From Variovorax sp. OK212 (lineage in GTDB: Bacteria; Pseudomonadota; Gammaproteobacteria; Burkholderiales; Burkholderiaceae_C), in NCBI RefSeq assembly GCF_900112425.1, contig NZ_FOLP01000023.1, positions 34,582 to 98,581 on the forward strand: DNA of 64,000 nt, in the 5' to 3' direction. The position numbers and the translations under genes are program-made. The notes beneath the pieces are model-generated. The model made no database searches. It worked only from the letters and a program-made list of their open reading frames with translations, and was not told the origin of the DNA. The first letter of the stretch is position 1; each line of letters begins with the position of its first letter. Positions 40,906 through 51,043 of the stretch are shown piece by piece.

Positions 40906-41847
40906 TCAGGCGCGCTGCGCCATCGCCGCGACCACGCACTGGCTGAAGGCCTGCGTGGCTGGCATCACCTCGCCGCCCTTCTTGGTGATCTCGAAGAACT
41001 CCAACGAAACGAGCGGGTCCGCAAGCGGCACGAGGTTCAGCGCATAGCGGGACGCGGCCGCCGCCACGAAGGACGGCAGGATGGCACTGCCCGCGCCCGC
41101 CTCCACCATCGCAAGCACGGTGTGCAGATGGTTGAAGGCCCTGCGCGGCTCGTTGCCGCGCCCGATGGCGGTGAGGTGGGAGTCGACCAGCTGCTGGATC
41201 GGGTTGTCGATGGGCAGGCACACGAGCGCCACGCCGTCCAGGTCGCGCCAGGCCACGCCGCGTGGTGTGCGAGAGGCGGCGGCTTTCGGGGTCCGGGTGG
41301 CCTTCGCGGTCTTGGTCACCCGCGTGGCCTTTCGGCTCACGAGCACGAGATCGGTCTTCAGCAGCGGCTGCCGGCGGATGCCGCTGGCCGCCTGCAGGAA
41401 CACGCCGTAGCCCACGTCGATCTGCGCCTCTTGCACGCGGTCCTGGATCTGCGCGCGGTCCAGGTCGTGCACCTCGACCATCACGCCGGGGTGCGTGCGG
41501 GCAAACGCCTCGCACGCGGCGGGCAGCAGGCAGGACGCCACCAGCGGCGTGGCGCCGACCGACAGCGTCTGCTGGCGCGATTCCGAAAGACGCCCCAGCG
41601 CCGCGGCCGCGCCGTCGAGCTCCGCCAGCACGCGCGTGGCCACGGGCACGAAGGCGCGGCCCGCCGGCGTGAGCGAGACCGCCCGGGTGGTCCGGTCGAA
41701 GAGCCGGCAATCGAGCTGCGCCTCGACGTCGCGCAGCATGCTGCTCAGGCCGGCCTGCGTGATGTGAAGTTGCTCGGCCGCGCGCGTGAAGCTCTGCAGC
41801 CGCGCGATGGCCAGGAAGGCCCTGATCTGGCGCTGGGACAGGTTCAT
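40906..41847 (-). CDS. LysR family transcriptional regulator with basic insertion
   Basis: 313 residues. Standard winged helix (IRAFLAIARLQSFTRAAEQLHITQAGLSSMLRDVEAQL) and effector domain start (LSVGATPLVASCLLPAACEAF). An unusual low-complexity, Lys/Arg/Thr/Ala-rich segment (about residues 172-197: RKATRVTKTAKATRTPKAA) interrupts the effector domain just after LVLVS, where relatives have a short turn. It is divergent from the Bug receptor/hydroxylase pair and probably controls them. Direct repeats TTCAGAT one helical turn apart lie in the gap. Confidence 0.88.
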   Translation of the reverse strand: MNLSQRQIRAFLAIARLQSFTRAAEQLHITQAGLSSMLRDVEAQLDCRLFDRTTRAVSLTPAGRAFVPVATRVLAELDGAAAALGRLSESRQQTLSVGATPLVASCLLPAACEAFARTHPGVMVEVHDLDRAQIQDRVQEAQIDVGYGVFLQAASGIRRQPLLKTDLVLVSRKATRVTKTAKATRTPKAAASRTPRGVAWRDLDGVALVCLPIDNPIQQLVDSHLTAIGRGNEPRRAFNHLHTVLAMVEAGAGSAILPSFVAAAASRYALNLVPLADPLVSLEFFEITKKGGEVMPATQAFSQCVVAAMAQRA

Positions 41848-41885
41848 CGGTCGTTGGTCCCCAATTAATAACCTCTGCTTGTCAG

Positions 41886-41903
41886 TTCAGATGGTTTTCA
41901 GAT
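41886..41903. promoter_or_regulatory. Direct repeat TTCAGAT in the LysR/Bug-receptor divergent promoter
   Basis: TTCAGAT at 41886-41892 and 41897-41903, spaced 11 bases, one helical turn. The surrounding sequence (41858-41918) is AT-rich, with AATTAATAA and TACTAATTGAT. It is a plausible regulator site or promoter element in the 137-base gap between the LysR and receptor starts. Confidence 0.35.
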
Positions 41904-41984
41904 TTTACTAATTGATGGGAACGCGCTGGAATGCGGGCATCAGGCAAAGGCCTGCCGCACACCTCAGGACAAACGGGACACCAG

Positions 41985-42989
41985 ATGAGACATACACCCT
42001 TCGCGCAGTGCGCACCGCGCGCGCTGACGCGCCTTGGCCTTGCATTGACCGCCTTCGCCACCCTCGGCTTCAGCGCGGCAGCCAACGCGGCACCCACCGA
42101 CTTTCCCGACAAGCCGATCACCGTCGTCGTGCCCTTTCCCGCCGGCGGGCCGACCGACGCCAGCGCGCGGCTGTTCGCGCGCGCCATGGGCGACAACCTG
42201 GGCCAGCCGATCGTCGTGGACAACCGCGCGGGCGCGGCCGGCACTGTCGGCAGCGCCTGGGTGGCGCGCGCCGGCGCGGACGGCTACACGCTGCTCTGGG
42301 GCGGCACCAGCACGCTGGCCGTCGCGCCCAAGCTCTACAAGAACCTGAAGTACGACGCCAAGTCGTTCATTCCGGTGGGCATGGCGCTGCGTGGCCCGCT
42401 CATGCTGGCGGGCCGGCAAGGCCTGGCGCCCAACACGCTGCCCGAGCTGCTCAAGTACGCGAAGGACCAGGCCCTGACCGTGGGCAGCGCCGGCAACGGC
42501 TCCATCGGGCACCTGGCCACCGAGTACCTGAAGGAGCGCGCGCACATTCCGCTGACCCACGTGCCGTACCGCGGCGGCAGCCCTGCCATCACCGATGCGC
42601 TGGGCGGGCAGATCGACCTGGTGTTCGACACGGCGGCGGCGCTCGCGCCCTATATCAAGAGCGGAAAGCTCAAGGCCTACGCGGTGACGGGCGCGCAGCC
42701 CTATGCGCCGCTGCCGCAGGTTGCGCTGATGAAATCGGCCGTCGACGGCTACGAGGCCTATTCGTGGTTCGGGCTGGTGGCCCCCGCGAACACGCCCGCG
42801 CCGGTGGTGCAGAAGCTGTCGCAGGCCTTTGCCAAGGCGGCGCAGTCGGACGAGGTGCGGCGCGAACTGGCCGCCACGGGCGTGGAGCCCGGCGTGGCCG
42901 GCGCGGCGGAATTTGCCAAGGTCATCGGGGCGGACTTTGCCAAGTGGTCCGCCCTGATCACGCGCGCCAACGTGCGCGCGGACGACTGA
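41985..42989 (+). CDS. Bug-family tripartite tricarboxylate transporter substrate-binding protein
   Basis: 334 residues from ATG 41985, which yields a proper signal peptide (RLGLALTAFATLGFSAAANA); the start at 41931 would bury it. Typical Bug motifs: DFPDKPITVVVPFPAGGPTDASARLFA, PIVVDNRAGAAGTVGSAWVARAGADGYTLLWG and VPYRGGSPAITDALGGQIDLVFD. It binds a carboxylate in the periplasm; Bug genes are greatly amplified in Burkholderiales and often lack TctA/TctB partners, as here. The following hydroxylase gene, 22 bases on, suggests an aromatic acid as ligand, which is inference. Confidence 0.92.
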   Translation: MRHTPFAQCAPRALTRLGLALTAFATLGFSAAANAAPTDFPDKPITVVVPFPAGGPTDASARLFARAMGDNLGQPIVVDNRAGAAGTVGSAWVARAGADGYTLLWGGTSTLAVAPKLYKNLKYDAKSFIPVGMALRGPLMLAGRQGLAPNTLPELLKYAKDQALTVGSAGNGSIGHLATEYLKERAHIPLTHVPYRGGSPAITDALGGQIDLVFDTAAALAPYIKSGKLKAYAVTGAQPYAPLPQVALMKSAVDGYEAYSWFGLVAPANTPAPVVQKLSQAFAKAAQSDEVRRELAATGVEPGVAGAAEFAKVIGADFAKWSALITRANVRADD

Positions 42990-43011
42990 CATGGGCACCG
43001 AGGGCAAGACC

Positions 43012-44226
43012 ATGAAGCAAAAGATCCTGATCGCCGGCGCGGGGCTCGGCGGCCTGACCGCGGCGCTGGCATTGATCCGCCGCGGCCACGAGGTGCACGT
43101 GTTCGAGCAGGCCCAGGCGCTGGGCGAAGTGGGCGCGGGTCTGCAGCTCAGCGCCAACGCAACGCGCATCTTCGCCGACCTGGGCGTGGCGCAGGCACTG
43201 CGCGAGCGGGCCAGCGAACCCGCGGGCAAGGAAGTGAGGCTGTGGAACACCGGGCAGACCTGGAAGCTGTTCGACCTGGGCGCGGAATCCATCGCGCAAT
43301 ACGGGCACCCCTACTACACGATGTACCGCCCGGACCTGCACCAGGTGCTCGTCGACGCGGTGACAAGCGCCCAGCCCGGCGCCATCGTGCTCGGTGCGCG
43401 CTGTGAAGGTTTCGAGAGCACCAGTACCGGCACCAGCACGGGCGTGGCGCTACAGCTTGCCGGTGGCCGGCGCATCGAAGGCGACCTGCTGGTCGGCGCG
43501 GACGGTGTGCATTCGCGCATTCGCGCGCAGCTCTTCGGCGGCGATGCGCCCGCGTTCTCCGGCTGCCTGGCATGGCGCGGCGTCATTCCGGCGCAGCGGT
43601 TGCCCGAGCGGCTGCGCCGGCCCGTGGCCACCAACTGGATCGGGCCCGGCGGGCACGTCATTCACTACCCGCTGCGGCGCGGCGAACTCGTGAACTTCGT
43701 GGGCATCGTCGAGCGCGGCGACTGGACCCAGGAGTCGTGGACCACCGCGGGCACCGTGGCCGAGTGCGCCGGCGATTTCGCGGGCTGGCATGAAGACGTG
43801 CAGACGCTCATCCGCAGCATCGAGACGCCGTACAAATGGGCGTTGATGCAGCGCGAGCCCATGAACCGGTGGTCGGTCGGTCGGGTCACGCTGCTGGGGG
43901 ATGCGTGCCACCCCACGCTGCCGTTCCTCGCGCAGGGTGCGGCCATGGCGATCGAGGACGGCGCAATGCTCGCGCGATGCATCGATGCCGGCGCGGCCGA
44001 TGTCGAGCGGGCCCTGGTGCGCTACGAGCAGGCCCGGACCGAACGCACTTCGCGCATCGTGCGCGGCTCTTCGGAGAACGCGCGGCGCTTTCACAACCCG
44101 GCGCTGGCATCGGCGGAAGGCGCGGTCGCGTATGTCGACAAGGAGTGGAGCGAAGCGCGCATCCGCGAGCGGTATGACTGGCTCTTCGACTACAAGGTCG
44201 ATCAGGTGGCGCTGCCCGCCGCATAG
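43012..44226 (+). CDS. FAD-dependent aromatic hydroxylase (salicylate/3-hydroxybenzoate hydroxylase-like)
   Basis: 404 residues from ATG 43012, preceded by GAGGGC; ATG 42991 is an alternative. Class A flavin monooxygenase motifs are complete: GxGxxG in IAGAGLGGLTAALALIRRG, the DG motif VGADGVHSRIRAQLFG, and the GD motif LLGDACHPTLPFLAQGAAMAIEDG. It uses NAD(P)H and O2 to hydroxylate an aromatic acid. Coupled with the Bug receptor upstream. Immediately after its TAG there is a short 9-base tandem repeat. The substrate cannot be fixed by eye. Confidence 0.9.
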   Translation: MKQKILIAGAGLGGLTAALALIRRGHEVHVFEQAQALGEVGAGLQLSANATRIFADLGVAQALRERASEPAGKEVRLWNTGQTWKLFDLGAESIAQYGHPYYTMYRPDLHQVLVDAVTSAQPGAIVLGARCEGFESTSTGTSTGVALQLAGGRRIEGDLLVGADGVHSRIRAQLFGGDAPAFSGCLAWRGVIPAQRLPERLRRPVATNWIGPGGHVIHYPLRRGELVNFVGIVERGDWTQESWTTAGTVAECAGDFAGWHEDVQTLIRSIETPYKWALMQREPMNRWSVGRVTLLGDACHPTLPFLAQGAAMAIEDGAMLARCIDAGAADVERALVRYEQARTERTSRIVRGSSENARRFHNPALASAEGAVAYVDKEWSEARIRERYDWLFDYKVDQVALPAA

Positions 44227-44227
44227 C

Positions 44228-44259
44228 GGGCGCGGTGGGCGCGGTGGGCGCGGTGGGCG
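44228..44259. repeat. Tandem 9-base repeat (GCGCGGTGG) x3
   Basis: Three full copies of a 9-base unit (44230-44256) with partial flanks, directly after the hydroxylase stop at 44226. It is probably a slippage-type minisatellite in the 185-base gap before the lipoprotein gene. Confidence 0.6.
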
Positions 44260-44411
44260 AAAGCCGGTCGGTGAAAGCCGCCTGAAAGGCTGCGCAGCGT
44301 GCCCGCTTGCAACGGGCCGGTCACACTGTTGCGCGCGGGTAAAGGGCGTCATCCGGCAGGCAGGCGGGGCGTTGGTTGTGCATACCGACAACAACTCCCA
44401 GGAGCTTCGCC

Positions 44412-44636
44412 ATGAGATCCCCTCTGCTTCTCGCCTTGTCCGCCGCCGCGCTGGCGGCGACCCTGACCGGCTGCGTGGTTGCACCGGCCCAACCGGTGTA
44501 CGCAGCGCCGCCCGGCGTGGCCTACGTGGCGCCTACCTATGTGTCACCGGGTGTCGGGTTCGTGTGGGCCTATCACCCGCGATTCGGGTGGGGCTGGCGT
44601 CACCCCCAGTCCGGCTGGCACCGCGGCTGGAGGTAA
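44412..44636 (+). CDS. Small lipoprotein, Gly/Trp/His-rich C-terminus
   Basis: 74 residues from ATG 44412, preceded by CCAGGAGC. A lipoprotein signal peptide is clear (RSPLLLALSAAALAATLTGC, lipobox LTGC with Cys 21). The mature part is Val/Ala/Pro/Tyr-rich and then reads YHPRFGWGWRHPQSGWHRGW, a tail seen in many small Burkholderiales envelope proteins of unknown role. No partner gene is adjacent. It is probably a separate stress or envelope gene. Confidence 0.75.
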   Translation: MRSPLLLALSAAALAATLTGCVVAPAQPVYAAPPGVAYVAPTYVSPGVGFVWAYHPRFGWGWRHPQSGWHRGWR

Positions 44637-44650
44637 TGCCTAGAGCTTGA

Positions 44651-44677
44651 GAACTGCGGCGCATGACGCCGCGGTTC
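44651..44677. terminator. Bidirectional hairpin between lipoprotein and rhlE genes
   Basis: GAACTGCGGCG (44651-44661) pairs with CGCCGCGGTTC (44667-44677), 10 of 11 positions, around a 5-base loop. It lies between two convergent stops (44636 and 44688). No run of T follows, so Rho-independent strength may be modest. Confidence 0.6.
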
Positions 44678-44687
44678 ACCGGGCAGA

Positions 44688-46166
<1,479 letters not shown>

Positions 46167-46297
46167 TGAGCCCGCTATTGTCGCACTGCCGCAAAAAATG
46201 GCAGTGACTGCGGCGTGACAACGTCCGCGATGGCGGAATTGCTATTTATTCAATAGCATCGAACGCAGCGCTCATGCGCGCTTCAAGGCCACGCAGC

Positions 46298-47188
46298 TCA
46301 AAGGCTGCGTGCATTGAAGGTGTCGCACGACTTGATGTCGCCGCTTTGATACCCCGCGCCGAACCACCGTTGGCGCTGCGCGCTCGAGCCGTGGGTGAAG
46401 CTGTCGGGCACCACGGCACGGCCCGCGGAACGCTGCAGCGCGTCGTCGCCGATCTTCTGCGCGGCGTTCATCGCGGCCTCGATGTCGCCCGGGTCGAGCC
46501 ACTTCTTCGACTCCTGCGAATGGTGGGCCCAGATGCCCGCGAAGCAGTCGGCCTGCAGCTCGACGCGAACGCTCATCGCGTTGTTCTGCGTCTGGCTCAG
46601 CCGGTTGCGCATGCCGTCGACCTTGGCGGTGATGCCGAGCTCGTCCTGCACGTGATGGCCGACCTCGTGCGCGATGACGTAGGCCTGCGCGAACTCGCCC
46701 GGCGCGCCGAGCTGGTTCTTCAGGGTGTCGTAGAAGCCCAGGTCGATGTAGACCTTCTGGTCGCCCGGGCAGTAGAACGGCCCCATGGCCGATTGGCCCG
46801 TGCCGCAGGCCGTGGGCGTGGCATTGCGGAACAGCACCAGGCGCGGTGCGTGGTACGTGCCGCCGTTCTGCTTGAAGATGCCCGTCCAGACCACTTCGGT
46901 GTTCTTGAGCACCGTGGAGACGAAGGCCGCCTCGCGGTCGCCCGACGGCGGCTTGGGCGCCGGGCCTTGCTGCTGTTGCTGCACCTGCGCGGGGCCACCG
47001 CCGCCGCTCAACAGGCTCAGCACGGTGAGCGGGTTGATGCCGAAGACCCAGCCCGCGATCAGCGCGACCGCGATGGTGCCGATGCCGATGCCGCGACCGC
47101 CGATGAAGCCGCCACCACCACCGCCGCCACCGCCTTCACCGCGGCGGTCTTCGACGTTGTCCGATTGTTCGTTGCCTTCCCATCTCAT
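46298..47188 (-). CDS. Neutral zinc metallopeptidase (YpfJ family), membrane-anchored
   Basis: 296 residues. A charged N-terminus, a Gly-run (GEGGGGGGGGGFIGG) and one transmembrane helix (IGTIAVALIAGWVFGINPL) precede the catalytic domain. The zinc motif is AYVIAHEVGHHVQDELG, with the downstream ELQADCFAGIWAHH supplying the third ligand, as in the YpfJ/zincin group. Cys pair near CGTGQSAMGPFYCPG may form a disulfide. Located in the cytoplasmic membrane with the domain probably outside; substrate unknown. It lies about 120 bases downstream of dcd on the same strand. Confidence 0.9.
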   Translation of the reverse strand: MRWEGNEQSDNVEDRRGEGGGGGGGGGFIGGRGIGIGTIAVALIAGWVFGINPLTVLSLLSGGGGPAQVQQQQQGPAPKPPSGDREAAFVSTVLKNTEVVWTGIFKQNGGTYHAPRLVLFRNATPTACGTGQSAMGPFYCPGDQKVYIDLGFYDTLKNQLGAPGEFAQAYVIAHEVGHHVQDELGITAKVDGMRNRLSQTQNNAMSVRVELQADCFAGIWAHHSQESKKWLDPGDIEAAMNAAQKIGDDALQRSAGRAVVPDSFTHGSSAQRQRWFGAGYQSGDIKSCDTFNARSL

Positions 47189-47249
47189 CGCGCTCTCCTT
47201 GCCGGCCTGTTTGCAGGAGTATTGGCCGGTGTTCGCAGGATGGTACTTG

Positions 47250-47268
47250 CCCCGGCGCCCGCCCGGGG
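47250..47268. terminator. GC-rich hairpin downstream of dcd
   Basis: CCCCGG (47250-47255) and CCGGGG (47263-47268) form a stem with a 7-base loop in the 123-base gap between dcd and the metallopeptidase gene. Another GC-rich dyad (GGGCGTCAGCGCCC) lies next to it. It may terminate dcd transcription; there is no T-run. Confidence 0.35.
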
Positions 47269-47311
47269 TAACCGGGCGTCAGCGCCCGTCAGCGGCCGGC
47301 CCGCGGATCCG

Positions 47312-47878
47312 TCAGGTTTTCGGCAGAGTGACGCCGCGCTGGCCCTGGTACTTGCCGCCGCGGTCCTTGTAGCTGGTCTCGCAGACCTCGTCGCTCTCGA
47401 AGAACAGCACCTGCGCGCAGCCTTCGCCCGCGTAGATCTTGGCGGGCAGCGGCGTGGTGTTGCTGAACTCCAGCGTCACGTAGCCTTCCCACTCGGGCTC
47501 GAAGGGCGTCACGTTGACGATGATGCCGCAGCGCGCGTACGTGCTCTTGCCCAGGCAGATGGTCAGCACGTTGCGCGGGATGCGGAAGTACTCCACGGTG
47601 CGCGCCAGCGCGAAGCTGTTCGGCGGAATGATGCAGTAGTCGCCGTGCATGTCGACGAAGCTCTTCTCGTCGAAATTCTTCGGGTCGACCACGGTGCTGT
47701 GGATGTTGGTGAAGACCTTGAACTCAGGCGCGCACCGGATGTCGTAGCCGTAGCTCGAGGTGCCGTAGCTGATGATCTTGTGGCCCGCGGATTCGCGCAC
47801 CTGGCCCGGTTCGAAGGGCTCGATCATTCCTTCGTTTTCGGCCATGCGCCGGATCCATTTGTCGCTCTTGATGCTCAT
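47312..47878 (-). CDS. dcd: dCTP deaminase
   Basis: 188 residues, the usual length. The protein matches Dcd throughout: MSIKSDKWIRRMAENEGMIEP opening, SYGTSSYGYDIR, the active-site Glu region ILTICLGKSTYARCGIIVNVTPFEPEWEGYVTLEFSNTTPLP, and the C-terminal nucleotide-closing KYQGQRGVTLPKT. It deaminates dCTP to dUTP, feeding dTMP synthesis. Single gene; guaD lies 77 bases upstream on the same strand, which may make a small nucleobase/nucleotide unit. Confidence 0.95.
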   Translation of the reverse strand: MSIKSDKWIRRMAENEGMIEPFEPGQVRESAGHKIISYGTSSYGYDIRCAPEFKVFTNIHSTVVDPKNFDEKSFVDMHGDYCIIPPNSFALARTVEYFRIPRNVLTICLGKSTYARCGIIVNVTPFEPEWEGYVTLEFSNTTPLPAKIYAGEGCAQVLFFESDEVCETSYKDRGGKYQGQRGVTLPKT

Positions 47879-47955
47879 ATGCGCTCGCTGCTGCTGCGGG
47901 GGAATCGGGGGCGAATTGTGGCATGGGCGCCCCTGCACCCTCCCCCGGGCGCGGT

Positions 47956-49242
47956 TCAGCCCGCCTGCGAGATCACCGTCCGCTCGACCAGCCGGTCGTC
48001 GCCCAGCACGATCATCGCGAACAGCATTTCCTCCAGCGTGTTCGCCAGCTTCGTCTTGCGCGCCAGCAGCGGCGTGGCCGCCGGATCGAGCACCAGAAAG
48101 TCGGCCTCGCAGCCCGGCTGCAGGTTGCCGACCACGCCGTCGAGCCCCAGCGCGCGCGCCGCGCCGCCGGTGTGGCGCCACCAGAGTTCCGAAGGCGCGA
48201 TGCTCAGGCCGGCCTTGGTCTGGCCCTCGCGGCCCACGTAGTACGCCGCCATCATGGTGTGGAAGGGGCTGAAGCTGGTGCCGCCGCCCACATCGCTGGC
48301 CAGGCCGTAGGGATAGCCCGTGCGGTCGGCCGCGCCGAAGTCGAAGAAGCCGCTGCCCAGGAACAGGTTGCTGGTCGGGCTGACGGCCGCCGCCGTCTTG
48401 GTGTCGCGCAGCAGCGCGCGGTCGGTGTCGTCCAGGTAGATGCAGTGCGCGTAGACGGCGCGCTCGCGCATCAGGCCGAAGCCGGCGTAAACGTCGAGGT
48501 ACGAGCGCGACTGCGGATACAGCTCGCGCACCCACGCCACCTCGTCGCGGTTTTCCGCCACGTGCGACTGGATCCAGGTGTCGGCGTACTTCGCGGCCAG
48601 CTCGCCCGCGCCGCGCATCTGCGCGTCGGTGCTCGCGGGTGCGAAGCGCGGCGTGATGGCATAGCCCAGCCGGTCGACGTTGTGCCACTTGCGGATCAGC
48701 GCCTCGGTGTCGACCAGGCTCTGCTCGGTCTGGTCGCGCACGCCGTCGGGCGAATTGCGGTCCTGCAGCACCTTGCCGGTGATCATGCGAAGCCCGCGGC
48801 GCTGGGCACCCTCGAAGAAGGCATCGACCGAGGCCACGTGCGAGGTGGCGAAGGTCAGCGAGGTGGTGACGCCGTTGCGCAGCAGTTCGTCGAAGAACAC
48901 GCCGGCCACTTCGTTCGAATGCGCGGGGTCGGCGAACTTGCTTTCGGCCGGAAAGGTGTAGTTCTCGAGCCAGGGCAGCAGCCCCGGCGAGGGTGAACCG
49001 ATGATGTCGGTCTGCGGAAAGTGGATGTGCATGTCCACGAAGCCCGGCGCGAGGATGCGCCCGGGCAGGTGGGTCACTTCGGCGTCGGCATGGCGCGGCG
49101 CAACGGCGGCATGGCTGCCGGCATCGAGCACGCGCTGGCGGCCGGTGCTGTCGGGCGCGATCACCAGCAGGCCGTCTTCATCGAAAACGGGCTGGCCGGC
49201 GGCGTCGAATCGCAGGAGGGAGGCGCGGTAGGCTTTTTTCAT
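47956..49242 (-). CDS. guaD: Guanine deaminase
   Basis: 428 residues from ATG 49242; the 13 extra codons upstream look non-coding. Amidohydrolase of the guanine/ATZ group: PGFVDMHIHFPQTDIIG (zinc His pair; PQTD is specific for guanine deaminase), ITPRFAPAST, WIQSHVAENRDEV, AHCIYLDD and ASDVGGGTSFSPF near the end. It converts guanine to xanthine plus ammonia, using one zinc. Upstream of dcd on the same strand. This is an ordinary purine-salvage gene and not obviously tied to the catabolic cluster at the left edge. Confidence 0.93.
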   Translation of the reverse strand: MKKAYRASLLRFDAAGQPVFDEDGLLVIAPDSTGRQRVLDAGSHAAVAPRHADAEVTHLPGRILAPGFVDMHIHFPQTDIIGSPSPGLLPWLENYTFPAESKFADPAHSNEVAGVFFDELLRNGVTTSLTFATSHVASVDAFFEGAQRRGLRMITGKVLQDRNSPDGVRDQTEQSLVDTEALIRKWHNVDRLGYAITPRFAPASTDAQMRGAGELAAKYADTWIQSHVAENRDEVAWVRELYPQSRSYLDVYAGFGLMRERAVYAHCIYLDDTDRALLRDTKTAAAVSPTSNLFLGSGFFDFGAADRTGYPYGLASDVGGGTSFSPFHTMMAAYYVGREGQTKAGLSIAPSELWWRHTGGAARALGLDGVVGNLQPGCEADFLVLDPAATPLLARKTKLANTLEEMLFAMIVLGDDRLVERTVISQAG

Positions 49243-49350
49243 CGTGGATGCGGAGGGTAATCCAGCCCTGCCGCCCCGCAATTTCCATGCGCATATGAGT
49301 GCTATATGCCTTGCGCACCCCCTCTGCCTGCGCCCCCTTGCCCCCTGGCC

Positions 49351-50337
49351 TCAATGCGGCAACGCGCGCGACTGGATGTCGAAGGGCACGCCGGTGGGCA
49401 CCGGCCCGCCGGTGTCCTTGCGCTTGGTGAGCAGCCCGTACTTCGACTCGATGAAGTAGACGCGGTCGCCCAGCACCGCGCCGGACGACGGATCGTTCAG
49501 CCCCGTCACCACGGTCTGCAGCCCCAGCGTGTTGCTGCCTGTGCGTGCCACGGTGATCTGCCCGCCGCAGGGCCCGTCGCCGAAGGCATTGCTCTCGAAC
49601 AGCACGAGCCGACCGGGCTTCCACGCGCGGATCGCGTCGACGTTCTTCAGCACGCGCGGCGCCTCGATGCGCACCGCGTCACCGGCCCGGCCGTCGGCGC
49701 CAAGCCCGATGCGCAGCAGGTACGGCGCTGCCGCCACCAGGCTCACATAGACGCGCTGCCCGTCGATGGCGATGCCGTTCAGCCCCTTGTACGGGCCGGC
49801 GCCTGCCAGGGCCTCGTCTTCCTTCCACACCGTGAGCGCCTTGGCGCCCGGCGCGAGCTTCAGCACGCGCGGGTGATACGAGTCGGTCACGTAGAGATTG
49901 CCGTGCGCGTCCTGCGCAAGGTCGTTGCAGTAGCCGTCGTCGGGCATCGCGTAGCTCGCGCGCGGCGCGCCCGTGGCGAGGTCGTAGCGCTTGAGCGCGC
50001 TCGGTGTCTGCGGCACCGTGGTGAACCCGCTGCTGCCCGAGCAGACCCAGAGCGCTGCATGCGTCGCATCGACCAGCACGCCCTGCCCGTTGGCCAGCCC
50101 GTTGGCGCCGGGCTTCACCAGCACCTCGGCCTTCGGTGCCCCAGCCGACTTTGCCGGCTTCAGGCGCGCAACCGCCCCCTGGCGCCAGCTGCCCACGTAG
50201 AACGCGCCGTCCGGCCCGATGGCGACGCTTTCCGGATACCAGTCCTCGGGCAGCAGCTGGACCGCGGGCGGCGCGGCCACGGTCACGGCCGCAGCCAGCG
50301 CCAGCGACGCACCCGCGAACAAGCCCCGCGCGCTCAT
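49351..50337 (-). CDS. Secreted SMP-30/gluconolactonase-like beta-propeller protein
   Basis: 328 residues from ATG 50337, overlapping the SDR stop. A signal peptide is present (GLFAGASLALAAAVTVAAPPA). Propeller repeats follow with family signatures: ESVAIGPDGAFYVGSWRQG, NGQGVLVDATHAALWVCSG, YCNDLAQDAHGNLYVTDSYHPRVLKL and LNGIAIDGQRVYVSLV. It probably binds Ca2+ and may hydrolyse a lactone in the periplasm, though activity is not assured for this divergent group. Translationally coupled with the SDR gene; the LysR gene at 51044 is divergent from that pair. Confidence 0.8.
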   Translation of the reverse strand: MSARGLFAGASLALAAAVTVAAPPAVQLLPEDWYPESVAIGPDGAFYVGSWRQGAVARLKPAKSAGAPKAEVLVKPGANGLANGQGVLVDATHAALWVCSGSSGFTTVPQTPSALKRYDLATGAPRASYAMPDDGYCNDLAQDAHGNLYVTDSYHPRVLKLAPGAKALTVWKEDEALAGAGPYKGLNGIAIDGQRVYVSLVAAAPYLLRIGLGADGRAGDAVRIEAPRVLKNVDAIRAWKPGRLVLFESNAFGDGPCGGQITVARTGSNTLGLQTVVTGLNDPSSGAVLGDRVYFIESKYGLLTKRKDTGGPVPTGVPFDIQSRALPH

Positions 50338-50939
50338 TGCCACACGCGGTACACCCGCCCCGTTTGCGGCCCTTCCACACTGCGCACGTAGGCCTGCGCA
50401 GCCCGCGCGGCCGGCACCGATTCGAAGCCCGGAAAGAACGGCCCGTACGACGGCAGCGACTCCGTCAGCACCGTCGGGCTCACCGCGTTGATGCGCAGGC
50501 CGCGCGGCAGTTCGATGGCCGCGCCGCGCACGAAGCCTTCCACCGCCGCATTCACCGCCGTCGCGTTGGCGCCCTGCCGAATGGGCTCTTGCGCCACGAT
50601 GCCGGTGGTCAGCGTGATCGAGCCGCCGTCGGCCAGCACGTGCTGCCCCAGCAGCGCCAGGCGCACCTGGCCGAGCAGCTTGTCCTGCAGGCCGGTGTTG
50701 AAGTCGGCCGGGCGCATCTCGCTCACCGGCCCGAAGAACAGGCCGCCCGCCGCCGACACGATCGCATCGACGCGCCCGACGGCCGCGTACAGCGCCTCGA
50801 CGCTCGCATCGCTCGTGATGTCGACCTGATGGTCGCCGCGCGTGCGGCCCGCGCGAATCACCTCGTGGCCGCGCTCGGCCAGCGCCTGCGCCACCGCGCT
50901 GCCAACGGCGCCCGTGGCGCCCACAACCAGAACTCTCAT
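50334..50939 (-). CDS. Short-chain dehydrogenase-like protein without YxxxK
   Basis: 201 residues. The Rossmann opening is LVVGATGAVGSAVAQALAERGHEV, and VDAIVSAAGGLFFGPV and RINAVSPTVLTESLPSYGPFFPGFE are typical. The catalytic Tyr-xxx-Lys is absent: the segment reads GANATAVNAAVEGF. A known subgroup of small SDR-like proteins shares this loss, so it may bind NAD(P)H as a sensor or use other residues. First of a two-gene operon with the SMP-30-like gene (ATGA overlap), divergent from a LysR regulator that probably controls it. Confidence 0.85.
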   Translation of the reverse strand: MRVLVVGATGAVGSAVAQALAERGHEVIRAGRTRGDHQVDITSDASVEALYAAVGRVDAIVSAAGGLFFGPVSEMRPADFNTGLQDKLLGQVRLALLGQHVLADGGSITLTTGIVAQEPIRQGANATAVNAAVEGFVRGAAIELPRGLRINAVSPTVLTESLPSYGPFFPGFESVPAARAAQAYVRSVEGPQTGRVYRVWQ

Positions 50940-51043
50940 AAGAAACCTCTCCGGATGGATTCAACAAGCGGCCATTGTTTTGCGAACCTTCCGTTTGATA
51001 AATTGGCATCCAGTTCTCTCATTCAAAACTATTGGTTCTTAAT

